Counted from the first letter of the stretch, positions 30,572-42,412 are shown. The stretch: 64,000 bases of DNA from Uloborus plumipes (GCA_038373865.1 JAXGGA010001088.1:62001-126000), one strand, 5' to 3'. A program made the numbers and translations. Notes: a model not told the origin generated them from the letters alone.

Positions 30572-32593
30572 CAGGGCCGCCGAGAGGTTTACCGGGGCCC
30601 CGGGGCAAAGTACTGACATGCGCACCCCCCCCCCTCTTCCAAAAAAATCTTCAATACTAAGACAACTTACGTTCGGTGCAGTGAAGAAAAATAGTAGTAT
30701 TTCGTATTTGCTAATTTTTCTTCCAATTTTATATTTTTGTGTGTTTTATATTTTTATGATCTGCTAGTGTGCTGTAGGGGAGACTGGGGACGGTTGTGAC
30801 GCGGGGCGGTTGTGACAGTCGTCATATTAGCTAAACCATAATTAATACCTGGTTGAAGCAAAGAGAGAGAGTATCAGCATGTTTGTCTGAATGTGTGTCA
30901 AAGCATTGCGGTAGCCATCGAGCGACATTAACGCTAGCAGAGGGGTTGTTTACTTTTTAACAGCCAAAAGTAAGTTTTTTTGTTCGATGTCTTTTAGTAA
31001 TTCCTGTTGAATGGGTACAGATAGAGAAATGGAAGTTTTCTCCCCATTAGTAGTGAACCTTAATGGTGAAATAGCAGTGATTACTTTTTATGTAGGCTAT
31101 TTTGTATTGCCGTGGCGATTGCTGTTTTCAAAAGTAGTGGGTTGGGGTCGGTTGTGACAAATTGCGTGGGGATGGTTGTGACACGAGTAAAACATGTTTT
31201 TATCATATTTGATGCCCATAATACGCTTGGAGAAGACAGAAATAGGGCAGTGTGACCTAATGAAATATAAAGAAGCTTATAAAGAAGTGAAACTTTTTTT
31301 TCTTTCGGACAGCTTTGGAAATGCAACGTTAATCGTGAGTCTTTGCTACGAAACATTCATTCGTAAATGCGATGGAGCCGGCCGGCGCTGTCACAATGAA
31401 AACAACGTGCGCATAGGTTATATTGCTCATAATAAAGTGCTTTTGAGCTTACATATACGCTGAAAGCAGATATGAGAGTAAAATGGCCACTGAGAAATGG
31501 TTCCGTTCATTTATGAATAGAAATGTTTCCCGTCTGTTCGTGTAGTTAATGCAGCTAGCCTTTCAAGAGTAACAAGCTTCAATAAAACAAATAAATGTGG
31601 AATCTTTCTTTGATACTTGAGAATTGTTATGAACAGACACGATTATGACCCACAGGATGTGCATAATGTTGCCAAAACAGACGTTACGAAATTCCAAAAA
31701 CCTGATATTTTTGTAAAACTTGGTACATGGCTACTTCAACTGAACGAGACACATTGTTAAATGTTAAACTTTCCCAGATAAAGGTTATGTTGAATTGCGT
31801 TTAATATTACTTGAAATTAAAAGTGATCTAGACTGTTTTGCTGTATTTTTGAACTTGTCACAACCGAACCCAAGCACTGTCACAACCGCCCCTGGGGAGG
31901 GGTCGGTAGTGACATTTTTTCCTTTTTTGTTTAATTTGGTCCTGTGAGTTAACTATTGTACTTAGGGAGACAATTTTAGTGTTTATAAGCAGGCAAATAA
32001 ACACTTTAACATAAAAACAACTTTAAACCAGCTCACAGGCATTGCTAAGGGATCTATGGGGGAGCAAATGAAAATTGTCACAACCGTACCCAGTCTCCCC
32101 TACTTAAGTATACTATGATATAAATGCGTATGAAATAAACCAGAAATACATAACGTAAATTTACAAATAATATTCCTACTTCAATTTACTAATAACTATT
32201 AATATTTCTATCACTACTTCACAAAATTAATAATACATATTTACATAAATTACACATGTATGTGTTTTAAAATCCTTCGAAAAAAAAGTTCATTTCTTGA
32301 CTACAAAAAGCGTTATTCCTCACTTTGAAAGTTCATTAAAACTTTCCATTGAACACGTAAGAAATGCCTGGTAAGTACTACAGAAGATGGCCTCCTAAGG
32401 CATTGGGCTACAAGCACTCGTTGCGTTGCTGTGGACACATGTGGATGCGAGATGTTTTTGCTTTGCCTACACAAAAATGAAGTTCAGTTAACCAAAAAAA
32501 CTGCCTTTTTTTAACTAGTAGCCCGGGCCCCCTATTAGTCCGGGCCCCGGGGATTTTGCCCCTGCTGCCCCCCCCCCCTTCTCGGCGGCCCTG
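30572..32593. mobile_element. hAT-type MITE, interrupted by a nested element
   Basis: The left end CAGGGCCGCCGAGAGG matches the right end CTCGGCGGCCCTG as an inverted repeat. Flanks ATTGCTTT and ATTGCCTT agree at seven of eight positions, consistent with a hAT 8-bp duplication. Next to both ends lie GGGGCCCCGGGGCAAA and its near complement CCGGGCCCCGGGGATTTTGCCCC. Removing the nested element at 30775-32102 leaves about 690 bp with no transposase frame. Confidence 0.78.
30775..32102. mobile_element. TA-flanked word-array element (GGTTGTGAC), nested
   Basis: Ends are TAGGGGAGACTGGGGACGG and its partner CCGTACCCAGTCTCCCCTA, inserted in the hAT element. The word GGTTGTGAC occurs twice at the left end, and twice near 31149-31181 (once as TCGGTTGTGAC, once as TGGTTGTGAC). 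It recurs inverted at 31858-31895 and at the right end. Central sequence is ordinary, with short overlapping frames at 31081-31356 (-) and 31194-31463 (+) showing no domain. TA flanks suggest a Tc1/mariner-type mechanism. The family is not one I can name. Confidence 0.78.
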
Positions 32594-32677
32594 ATTGCCT
32601 TAGTGCATATTACGTCATAAGTAAAAATGAATAAGTCAGGGCCTGATTACTGAATAGGCCAACATTGAAATGGCATG

Positions 32678-32955
32678 CACTGAAAAAAATGAACTTTGTT
32701 TTTACAGTATAATACTGGCAGCAGAGATTAAAATTTTAAATTGTAAAATGCATAGTAATAAACTAAAACTATCAATTATTCAGTTTCTTATTGTAAAGTT
32801 TGTAATTTTACAGTTTATTGCCGTAAAATTTAGCTGTATTATACTGCAAAAACCAACAGTAAAATACTGGCAGCAGAGGGTCCAGTTTAAAACTGTGAAA
32901 TGAACGGTAATGAACTGTAAAATTAGCAATTTTACAGTTTAGTACTGTACAGTAT
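32678..32955. mobile_element. CACTG-ended repeat of ACTGTAAA words, copy 2 (truncated)
   Basis: It begins CACTGAAAAAAATGAAC, followed by TACAGTATAATACTGGCAG and alternating TTTACAG/CTGTAAA phrases as in copy 1. The right end breaks off near 32955 at TACTGTACAGTATAGTACT, immediately before the direct repeat at 32964. An open frame at 32670-32903 is repeat-derived. Confidence 0.7.
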
Positions 32956-32963
32956 AGTACTAC

Positions 32964-33145
32964 TCCAAGTTGAAACCTCGTGTATGAAGTAATCTGTGAG
33001 AAAGATCACCAGTAAAACTACTAGGTGAGGCAACTGAGATACTTTTTTCTGATTCTTTTATCTGTCCGAAATATTTCACTTTTTAACTGTTAGCAGTAGC
33101 CCCAGTTTTATTATTCAGGTGAGGAACCAGTCCGACAATTCCATT
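32964..33145 (+). repeat. direct repeat, unit 1
   Basis: Shares with 33331-33518 an ordered series of words: CCAAGTTGAAACCT, ATCTGTCCGAAA, GTTAGCAGTAGCC, TATTATTCAGGTGA and CCGACA-TTCCAT. The two units are in the same orientation, about 367 bp start to start. This could be a tandem duplication of a larger unit or two copies of a dispersed repeat. No coding sequence is visible. Confidence 0.7.
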
Positions 33146-33330
33146 CTTCAGCAAAATAAAATTTATTAAATCCCATCCGTTTTTTTCAATTAGTAACAAA
33201 TTAACATTGGATTGTTAATTGTGGTAGATGTCGTTTGTTGATTTTGAATTTTTGTTGTAGTATGATCGCAATAAATGACGTCATCATCATTAACCATACA
33301 CATCCCTAACTGATTCAGAAAACTGTTTTT

Positions 33331-33518
33331 CCAAGTTGAAACCTGCGTTTATAGAACTATCTGTCTGAAAAATCACCCGGTACAGCCACTAGATGAGGCA
33401 AATTGAGTTGCATTGTTCCGACCTCGCTATCTGTCCGAAAAATCTTCTCGCTTTTAGCAACCGTTAGCAGTAGCCACAGTTCTATTATTCAGGTGAAGAG
33501 CCGTCCCGACAGTTCCAT
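33331..33518 (+). repeat. direct repeat, unit 2
   Basis: Second, diverged copy of the 32964-33145 unit with the same word order. It is followed by a GC-richer stretch to about 33780 that ends in GGCCCTGAAAGCAA. That 14-mer is the exact inverted copy of the left boundary of the hAT element at 30565-30578. Confidence 0.7.
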
Positions 33519-36500
33519 AGAGAAAAACTTAATCTTGTAGTTGAGTACAATCTGACCGCCAAAGCAGGAATGATCCCTGGGGTATCCCCTTCCTAATAGC
33601 GAGTTAATGGCCTGATGGGAAGGCAACTACACCCCGAAGAGGGGCACAACTTTTATTAATGTACTCGAGTGAACTGGAGTACAGCTCTTCAGTTGAATAG
33701 GGGTGCTGTTGTATAGGGTGCATCTGTCAACGGGAGTCAATAGTATTGAAGAATAATTGCCGGCCCTGAAAGCAAAATGCGATTTATGTTAAGTGTTAGA
33801 TACTTTCCATTTTACATATTTGACGTTTGAGCCGCAACTTTTTTTGAAGGGGAAGAGTCCTCTTTGGGAGTTTTTTAATCATTATGTTTTGGTGTTCTAA
33901 TGGGAGCTTGGGTGCGGCGTATGGTGTTTGTATAGGAAAGCTTAGTAATTTAATGTTCTTGAGGCGTATTAAATTACGCGTAAAAACAGCGTAATGAAAG
34001 ATTCATAGTGGGAGGGAGGTGAGGAAAAACGAGGCGGAAGATCACAAATTATTACTCGTCTCTCTAATTTCGCATGAAAACTGTTTTGCTATTTGAAAGG
34101 ATTTTTGAGAAATTAGTTTTGAAAGCTTTTTGAATGGAAGAGAAGAAGTTAGCTTTAGGATAAAAGAAGACAATAACTTTATATGAGAACGTTTCAATGA
34201 TAAAGGACAAATGGATGTTGCATAGATAACCTTCAAAACATAAACAATAAAAATATATTTATCATTTTATTATCATCATTATTTAGTTTTGCTCCCTTTT
34301 CCTGTTTTTCGTTCCGTTTCGGAAAAATCAAGGTCTGAGTAAAGTGTAAATTTTTTTTTCGCAATTATGCTTTTTTTCGCATTATGCTTATTATATTATT
34401 GACTGTTTCGTACCATATTATTAACTATTTTTGCAATTATGCTTGTTTTTAAGTAACAAAAAAAACTAAAAATTAAATTAATAGGGAAAAGAGAGAAAAA
34501 CATTCGTAATCTGTTTCTTATGTTTAAACGGGGTAGAAAAGCTTTTTTTCCTATCCTATGGCGTAGGATGGTTTCGGAGTTCATTGTTTCAATAGGAGGA
34601 ATTGATATATCTCGTGTATTTTTTCAAAGTCAGACTTTTTTATACGACTGTAACTGCCTATTTCTCATAGCTGAGCGATTCCATACCAAATCACCGAAAA
34701 AAAAAAAAGGTTGGTCGCACGACCGACTCGGATTTTTTTTTAATTTGGTACACAGATTGATGGTATAGAGGTATGAAAAAGCCCAAAAGGAAAGTTACCT
34801 GCTCCACTTATTTTCTGAGATACATGCCCTCAAAGTTTGTCCGCCACGTCAAAATACTAAAAAAGTGATGTCATTTAATCATTTTTTATAAAAAAATTGT
34901 ACTCATGCAAAATAAAAGTGTTAGATATCTATGGAAACTAGTTACTCCAGGCATTCTGAAAAAAAATACTAGAACGTTCATAATGAAAATTGCCAAGGTA
35001 CAGGGCTCTTTGAAGTTGTCACCACAAAAACTTGATTTTGCAGATTTTGCTAAAATTCAGGCATTTATTACAAAAAAAGGCAAACAAAACCAAAGGTTTT
35101 CTCACTTTCTGGTAGTGTACAGGTCTTCCCTGTAAATTGCTACGCAATAAAATTTTTGGGTTTATCACTCCTTCTTGGAAATATTTTAGCTTAAAAATAA
35201 GCCATAAGGCAAAAAATGCGTTTTTGGCCATCTTGGCAGCCATTTTTCTCATAAAGGAGGAGCAGTAGAAACTTTAATTTTTTTTTAAAACAAGCCACTG
35301 ATATGTTAGCTATTCACAGGAAAAGAGTTTACTTTTGGTTATTTCTCCCATCAAGAGATATCCTGCTGACAGTATATGCATGTTTTTCGCGACGACCATA
35401 TGCTTTTGTTCCCCCTCTCATGGACTTAAAATTAATTAAACCAAAAAATAATGATATATTTATATTTTAGCTGTATTATCTACCCAATATGCCATGAAAT
35501 TTAATTTATTAAATCATTGAACAATAAATTAGATAATTGATGAAAAAAAGAAAAAGTATTTCTCTGATGCATGAGCATTATGCATTCATAATTATAAAGC
35601 ACTAAATACTTTCTTGAGAAATTAATTAACATGAATGAGCTCTAAATATTTATATTATAAGCAATACCCAATCTTGTGATTGGGATACTCCTGTTTTTAA
35701 TTGAAGAATTTCTTGAATATCACATGAATATCAGGAAAATAAATGAGGTCTTTTTGTTTGATGTAGGATATTTTATGACAAATTTCATTTGATGGGCTAC
35801 TAACTGAGCATGGTGATAAAGAGCTATTAATTTCAGCATCGAATTCCATTTTACCTTATTAACAGTTAAATATTTACAAAATAATTAAATAAATAATTTA
35901 ATATAAAGCCAGTATCCCTATATAGGACATGTATATTATTAACCAGGATTATTATTAAACAGGGATATTTCAAAATTTTAAAGCTTTTCTTAATATTTAG
36001 TTTAATTGTAAAATTATCGATTTCGGGCTTAGATGATGAAAAATACATTAGTTTTGTCATGTGTTATTAAAACAATAACAATAATGATCTGAATAAGACT
36101 ATGCTGATTATAGTAAGAACTGTTCAAAGATGATCCCTCTACCCTGTATGTAAAATTATGACTGTCTTTTTTGGCATTTAAATTAAAAAAAAAATAATAA
36201 ATGAAAGTAAAAACAAATGTAACATTTGATGGTGATATTTAATCCTTCGTTTAAGGAGGTGAATGAGGAAAATTCTCTATTTTGAGTAACGTAAATATAA
36301 TAAGGAAAAAATTAAAACATTTTCTCTTACTAACCCGCTCTCCCCTGGTATTAGTGGCAGCTTTTGTCAAATTTTAGAAAAGTAGGACCGTTTGTTCAAA
36401 ATCTTTGACATTATTTGATTGAATAAAAAAAGTTTTTTTCCCTCATGTAGCGTAATTTTTTGATTTAAATCATTTCGAATTTTCATACATAATTGATTAC

Positions 36501-36687
36501 CAATCTTACTTTCCAATTAAAGCTCCATTTACCGAGCGATCATTTTTACTACTATATCAGTTCCTATTGAAGAAAAATCATATAAATTTATAGCCAATTA
36601 ATCACGCGTTACTTTCCCTCCAATTTCTAAAAATGACCTTCAGAAAGAAATGCACTAATAAAAGGTTAAACCGCATCATTCAAATAT
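33519..36687. other. non-coding DNA, possible repeat at 34.7-35.3 kb
   Basis: No gene recognised. Around 34675-34760 the phrase GCGATTCCATACCAAATCAC and a GGTCGCACGACC hairpin look transposon-derived, but no matching second end was found. Short frames near 34905-35252 overlap on both strands and lack any domain. The rest is AT-rich. Confidence 0.45.
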
Positions 36688-36989
36688 ATGTTACTAACAG
36701 AAAAAACACACACCTTTTTTCTCATCCACATTCACCGACAATTACTTTTACCCATTCGCAATATCCGTGGCTTAATCGTCGATGAGCAGCAAAGTAAAAA
36801 ACTAATTTCTGGTGATTTAAAGTTATTTCCGCAAATAAGATTATTAGGTCCGTGGTCTTGTCGTTCTTTTAAACCCGAAATAAATGCCGCTGCCTCCGAA
36901 ATCATTCCAATTTTTTCCTTCCCGCGTTATGTTTTAAATACCTTTCAGGATTGAAAGTAATTTAGCGAAAATTTATGAACAAGACTGAT

Positions 36990-37640
36990 TGCCGGAGGCT
37001 GCCATTTTAACAAATTTTCTGTTGGAATCTAAATTGAACGATATTAAATAGAAGTTGCCCCGCAAAACGCGTTTAACATAGCGCTCTCGCCCGAGGTTTT
37101 CATTACAAATGGCAAAAGCAGGCACAGGATAGTGTCCTTAGCTCCTCCATTCGTATGCGTCTCTCCAGAGTAGCTTAATTAAGCTATATTTCACGGAAAT
37201 GTTGCTGAAATTGTTAGCGTTCACGCGCGATTTCAACACAGTCCATTAGACCGTTATTAATGGTACGACCGTTTCTGAATTAATGGTCGTTTTAAATTAA
37301 TGCTCGCCGCAAGAGGGTGTTACAGTTAAGCGTCGCGGCATACTCGGGCAATAACCGCTGTGTAAATGGAAATGGTTTTATGGTCGCGCAATATACATAT
37401 ATTCAGGAGAACTTGCCACCATATCAATACATCAAGGACTATCTGCAGAGATAAAAATTTCGCCGAGTTGGGAGCTGAAATCTTTTGAACAACTTGGCAA
37501 CGAGAAAGAGGAAAATTTCGGATTTGACGAACTCTGCGGTGGTGCTTCTTAATTAATAGAATTTGAAACGATTGATCGAGCACCCAGTTTTCCGGTGAGA
37601 AATTATCGCAAGGATATTGACAGATTGATGTAAAAACTTT
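36990..37640. promoter_or_regulatory. candidate enhancer with clustered homeodomain sites
   Basis: This block keeps many CpG and mixed-composition words in an AT-rich region. It contains a perfect 14-bp palindrome AGCTTAATTAAGCT (37172-37185). A cluster of ATTA cores follows at 37243-37302: CCATTA, TTATTAATGG, GAATTAATGG and AAATTAATG. Two of these sit in a degenerate direct repeat beginning ACCGTT. A posterior-Hox/Caudal type TTTTATGG lies at 37376-37383. No protein-like frame is present. This is the pattern of a developmental enhancer; function and target gene are inference. Confidence 0.4.
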
Positions 37641-37768
37641 TTCGACCTCTTTCAGCGAAAAATGGCGTAACTAGCAAGGCTGGAATCTCTACGAGCTCGT
37701 GTAAAAAATTAACACTTTCTGATCGTCGAATTATATGAATTTCATGACGTTATGGAAAAATACCGATG

Positions 37769-38000
37769 TACCGTAAAGTCGGGTTACTTGGACCCTAGGG
37801 GGTTACTTGAGCCCATTACAGTAAAATGATAAAATCTAGGTTTGGTACTTGTTAGTTGAAGACTTGCACGTAGTTCCTCGTTTCTGCTCTAGGTAGAAGC
37901 ACTCTGCAGTCTCTAATGCTAGTACCAAACCCAGATTTTATCATTTTACTGTGGGCTCAAGTAACCTCCTTGTGGGTCCAAGTAACCCGACTTTACGATA
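37769..38000. mobile_element. palindromic TA-flanked MITE (GGTTACTTGG words)
   Basis: Bounded by TA, it starts CCGTAAAGTCGGGTTACTTG and ends CAAGTAACCCGACTTTACGA. Arms of roughly 80-95 bp are inverted repeats that include CAGTAAAATGATAAAATCT and its complement. The word GGTTACTTG(G/A)(A/G)CCC appears twice per arm. The central loop is only about 50 bp, so the whole unit can fold as a hairpin. Confidence 0.85.
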
Positions 38001-38071
38001 TTTATTAACACATTATTTGTAGATAAAACGCATATGCATTATGCATTAGGTAAGCTGTTTGTTTCGAAATG

Positions 38072-38574
38072 TAGTCAAACCTGTCTATTTCGAATTTCAC
38101 GAGACAGAAGAAAAATTCAAGATACGGAGGGTTCGTGATACAGAGGCTGTGATAAAAGTTACAAACGCAAGCTATTGGAACAAAGTTAGATGCTTAATGG
38201 ATTGTTTTGCATTTTAATATTGTTGAATATTTTACTGTACGACATGTTGTGAGTCCACATTTCACTAATTTTCATGATTATATCAATAGAAAGTTTAGGC
38301 ATACCTTTAAGAACGAACATTGTCTTTGAATGATTGTGCAAAAGATGATTTTTGTTTCCAAGTTACAAAATTGATAAAGGTAACAGAGGAGATAAAATTC
38401 AAAAATGAGAGTCTTCGAAATTCGAGATATAGAGGTTTTCGGGAGAATTCATGTGAGATAAACATGAGAAAAAACATTAAATGTATGCTGTAAAAGTAGA
38501 GAAATGAAAAAAAAAAAAAAAAGACATAGAGAGGTTTTTGAGTTAGGTAGGTTCGAGATGAACAGGCTCGACTG
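38072..38574. mobile_element. Tigger/pogo-like MITE, degraded
   Basis: The left end TAGTCAAACCTGTCTATTTC and the inverted right end GAGATGAACAGGCTCGACTG match the general pogo/Tigger pattern CAGTCRARCCTGT. Internal words such as GAGATATAGAGG and TACGGAGGGTTCG resemble the subterminal repeats of that group. The flanking TA duplication is not intact, so this is an old copy, different from the pair at 1.6 and 15.3 kb. Confidence 0.65.
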
Positions 38575-38946
38575 AATTAGATTAATAAAAATATAAGAGA
38601 AAAATGAATGATTTCTCCAGTTAAAATGGAAGACAAATTATAAAACAATTATTACAGTATTTTTAGCTAAACTTAAAATGCGAGGTATAAGGGATCTTCC
38701 AACAACACTATTTAACTATATGTATCTGTCTGGGAAAGGAGTGTCTTTCTAGTTTCCTTCCGGTTATGTATTATGCTGCACGTTAACACATCTAACTGGT
38801 TGTTAATTAAGTAGCTCATTAATTATTTTTTCTATGAATATGGAGCTAAGTAAGTATGATAACTATATGGTCCATGAAAAATTGAAATTTAAGTCTTCAC
38901 TCCCATTATTTTCTTATTCTTAGTTTGATAGCGAGGTTGTAAAAGA

Positions 38947-39107
38947 CAGGCCCGTCATTTAGGGCCCCCCCCCCCCCCCGACTTTGAGAAATCAATGTTC
39001 TTACATATAAGTGGGCGTGGTGTTTGTTGTTTTCCGATGACATTGCATTGCGTTCTCACCCTTCGAATCCCCCCCCCCCCCCAGAAAAACTTGAAATTAC
39101 GGTCCTG
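38947..39107. mobile_element. short hAT-like MITE with C tracts
   Basis: The left end CAGGCCCGTCATTT pairs with the right end AAATTACGGTCCTG as inverted repeats with two mismatches. Inside each end is a C run (about 38964-38979 and 39069-39082) on the same strand. No convincing 8-bp duplication was seen, so the assignment rests on the CAGG...CCTG ends. Confidence 0.55.
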
Positions 39108-39340
39108 GACTTATAACAAATCGATTGATGCTATATAGTCAAACTATTAATATTTCCCTGTTAAAATCATTAGTACAGCTCAAAGTTGCTTAAAAATGAG
39201 TTTTTTTTTAGTTTTCCTCTCGTAAGCAAGCCATTAGACATATGCATTTCGCATGTGTTGAGATAAAGGTGCCATTGCCATTCACAAATTGGGAAGGGCA
39301 GTTGTGACACCCTTTGTGAAATATTGTCATTCCTCTAGCC

Positions 39341-40001
39341 CAGTGGTTCCCAAGCTCTTCGAGTTCCTCCGCTTCTTCCTTGAAAAAACCCTAAGTTTGC
39401 GCTGGTGAACATCCATAGTTTGGAAAATGAATTTTAATGTTGTGAAATGAATGTGATAAAAAGCAATTTTATCAAATCTCTCTCAAATTAAAAATAAATT
39501 AATAAATAAATAAAAGTGCTTTCTAAAATAATTTCCTTGTTTTTCAAAACGAACCGATAGATATTTGAGAAGAAATACTTAACTAAGAAATATTGATGTA
39601 CGTACCTTTCAAAGACAGAAGTACATTTTCCATGAAATCTTTATTTTTTGAACTGAAATATTAAAGTCAGTAATTAAAAGTACTGATATTAAAAAAATGT
39701 AAATGAATAAAGGCAATGAATGATGATGAAATTTGAAATTCTTCCTTTTGGTCCAGCCGAGGTGTGATGAGGAAGCTTTTGAACTTTAAGTTGTTTCTTG
39801 TCAAATTTGCCATTCCTTATCTGAATTCTTAACAGTCGATTTCGTAATACATATTGAATTTCGATATTCGCACGGTTTTTATTATTGTTATTTTGTTTTT
39901 ACAATGCTCATCGTCTCCTATCGTCCCTCTCGAATTTATTATCTTCTTAAGAAGCCCAATTGTCCCTTTGGAGGCTATCGCCCCCATTTTGGGAACCACT
40001 A
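39341..40001. mobile_element. hAT-type MITE (CAGTGGTTCCCAA ends)
   Basis: The left end CAGTGGTTCCCAA is matched by the right end TTGGGAACCACTA; the final G has become A. Flanks CTCTAGCC and TTCTAGCT agree at six of eight positions. CAGTGGTTC ends are classic for hAT elements. A 162-codon + frame at 39854-40342 starts inside and runs out of the element; it is low-complexity and not credible as a gene. Confidence 0.7.
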
Positions 40002-41665
40002 TTCTAGCTAAACATCTAAAACCATTAATTGGCTCTTTTGTCAGATCAACTATTCAACTATTTTGGTCGAGAACTTTCATAAGTTTACGTTCTCGATTTG
40101 CTTTTAATTTTGACACCCCTTCCCTTCTTTCACAATCACATTTATTGATTTTGTTGCATTCCTTTATAAAAGCAATTTTAACACTAGCCATAACTTCAAG
40201 CTGTAACGAATTAAAAAATCGGATATCAACCTCGCGATTTACAGCCCACGTTAAACACACAGATCGGAAATCGAGGAGTTTGATACCGATGCTGCACAAC
40301 AATATCCCACTACATATAGGAAACACGTTTGGAACAATATGATTGAGAAAACGTGTTTAAGTGACCTGAATGCGATTTAAATTTGTCAATGATGTGCTCC
40401 GTTAAGAAAGAAAGTGCACTGAAATGTGCTCCGAATTTGTTCCGAGTGGTCCTCAGGATATTTGTTAAATTTGAACTAGGGAACACACACCCATTTGAGT
40501 ACAGATTGGGAGCACACTTGGGCACACCTGTGAAAACTACTTTTTTCGTACAAATATAATTTCAACAGTTTTATTTAACTCCCAGTTGGTAGAATCAATA
40601 TGATGCTACAATTTTACACGGTTTTTGCTTCTTAACAGCGTATCTAAGAATGCTAACTTTGAGTCTGAAATAAAATGCGTAAAGTTGCATTTGCTAAGTC
40701 AAGCTGGTATGCAGTCGACACTATTATAGAAAATTCAGGTCTCTGAACATGCGCATGCAATATGCGTAAATTTTACTCTGAATTTGAATAAATAACTAAC
40801 TTCTTTCTTTTTTAAAATTTGTGATTACAGGAGGAGATTTTGATTACAATTAGACTGATTGCGATTTCGATTACATCTAAATGTTACTTTGATTACGATT
40901 GCTATTACACGGAGTTTAAACGTTAAGATTGTGATTATAATTAATCAAAAATGTAACAGATTACAGTCGATTACGATTACATACTCGTTATTACTTCAGG
41001 TCTGATATGAACACAAAAAAAGGTAAAACTCATATCTTGTATACGTTTGTAATGTTTTATGTTTTACCACGTAAAGGTTCACTAAAAATGTATTTTATAT
41101 AACAATTTTTTGAGAATTTTGTGAAAGTCTTTGGTTTACAAGCGTTTAACAGAACGAAATAGTGGTTGTCAAAAACTTCGAACAAAATGGTGTAAGCATT
41201 AAAATATTGACATTGCTCTTAATAATTTCTCATTGTAATCAAAACGAAGAATATTTTTTTAATTAACTTAGTTGTTTTTGCTAATTTCATCTGATATTCT
41301 ATGTTTGTATCTATCTAAACTAAAATGTTTTTCATATTGCATGAGAGAAATATATGTATAAATTTTTATCAACTATTTTTAAACAAAAATCTATTACTAA
41401 AACAATGACAGGGCATGTTTAAAATACTAGACATTCCTTTAAAAAAATTAATTCAATAATTTTCTCATGCACATTAATGAAATATACTTCATATCAAAAT
41501 GTCTTGATGGTATTAAATTTAGAGAAATTTGACGCCCATTAAATTTAAGGAATAAGCCTCATAAGTAACAGCTTTATATTTTTCAAAAGTTTTGCTTCTT
41601 TAAACGAATTGAGTACTTTAAACTAAACGGGAGGGGGGGGGGAGGAGTATAAATTAATATCGAGT
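40002..41665. other. non-coding DNA with GATTAC-rich patch
   Basis: No gene recognised. From about 40825 to 40990 the words GATTAC and its variants recur about ten times on one strand, a pattern seen at the ends of some hAT-like elements; no paired end was identified. A G run lies near 41632-41641. Confidence 0.5.
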
Positions 41666-41673
41666 GGAATAGA

Positions 41674-42412
41674 CAGGGTTGCAAAAAACCCGGGATTTTT
41701 TCAAAAAACCCAACCCGGGCGGGTTTTATTGGGTTTTTTAGGGTTTTATTGGCTTTTATTGGGTTTTTTAGATTTGTTTCTTTTGCTTGTTGAAACAGGA
41801 AAAGGCAAAGGTGTGGGTGGGGGGGTTTCTATGTTTAAAAAAGAATTAAGAATGCTGATTTTTATTTTTGTCTTAATTAATTTAATATGCAATTAATTTG
41901 CATTTAAATAATGTAAATAAATCATCATAAAAGACAAAGTAACAAATAACATTTGAAAATTACTTTAAAGGATTAGTTTACACTTTTTTATTATGCCACC
42001 ACCACCCAAGTTACATCATAGATAAATGTAAAAAAAATTAATGAAATGTAATGATATTTAGTAATAATTTGTGCTCAATTTTCGTAGTTATTAGATGAAG
42101 ATGTAATATTTTAAAATGTATTTTGTAACATTATCTTCTTTCCCGTAATATTACTCGAGGCCATTGCCAACTGTAAACAAAACAATCGTTGGCATCGGCA
42201 GAAAAGAAATTGCTTTAGTGTTTTATATATACATTTCATAGGTAGACGAATAAGTTTCAATAGTTAGGGTAACTTTTTTAAATACAATGGATAAAATCTA
42301 ATATAAAAAATGCTGAATATGAAATAAAACTCACTAATTTTAAAAAACCATATAAAACCCGCTTCTGTGCGGGTTTTATTGGGTTTTTTAGAGTGGGTTT
42401 TTTGCAACCCTG
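41674..42412. mobile_element. hAT-type MITE with perfect target duplication
   Basis: Ends CAGGGTTGCAAAAAACCC and GGGTTTTTTGCAACCCTG are perfect 18-bp inverted repeats. They are flanked by identical 8-bp duplications GGAATAGA at 41666-41673 and 42413-42420. Near both ends the phrase GGGTTTTATTGGGTTTTT recurs, as CGGGTTTTATTGGG at left and GCGGGTTTTATTGGG at right. The interior has no transposase. Intact ends and duplication suggest a comparatively recent insertion. Confidence 0.92.

Noticed and set aside
33545..33780. Possible tRNA or small RNA in a GC-richer patch
   Set aside because: No cloverleaf-compatible arms or internal promoter boxes were found.
39854..40342. 162-codon + strand frame, the second longest in the window
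   Set aside because: It starts inside a hAT-type MITE and runs across its right end; composition is Ser/Leu/Ile-rich without any domain. The IVPLE phrase repeats because of the repeat DNA.
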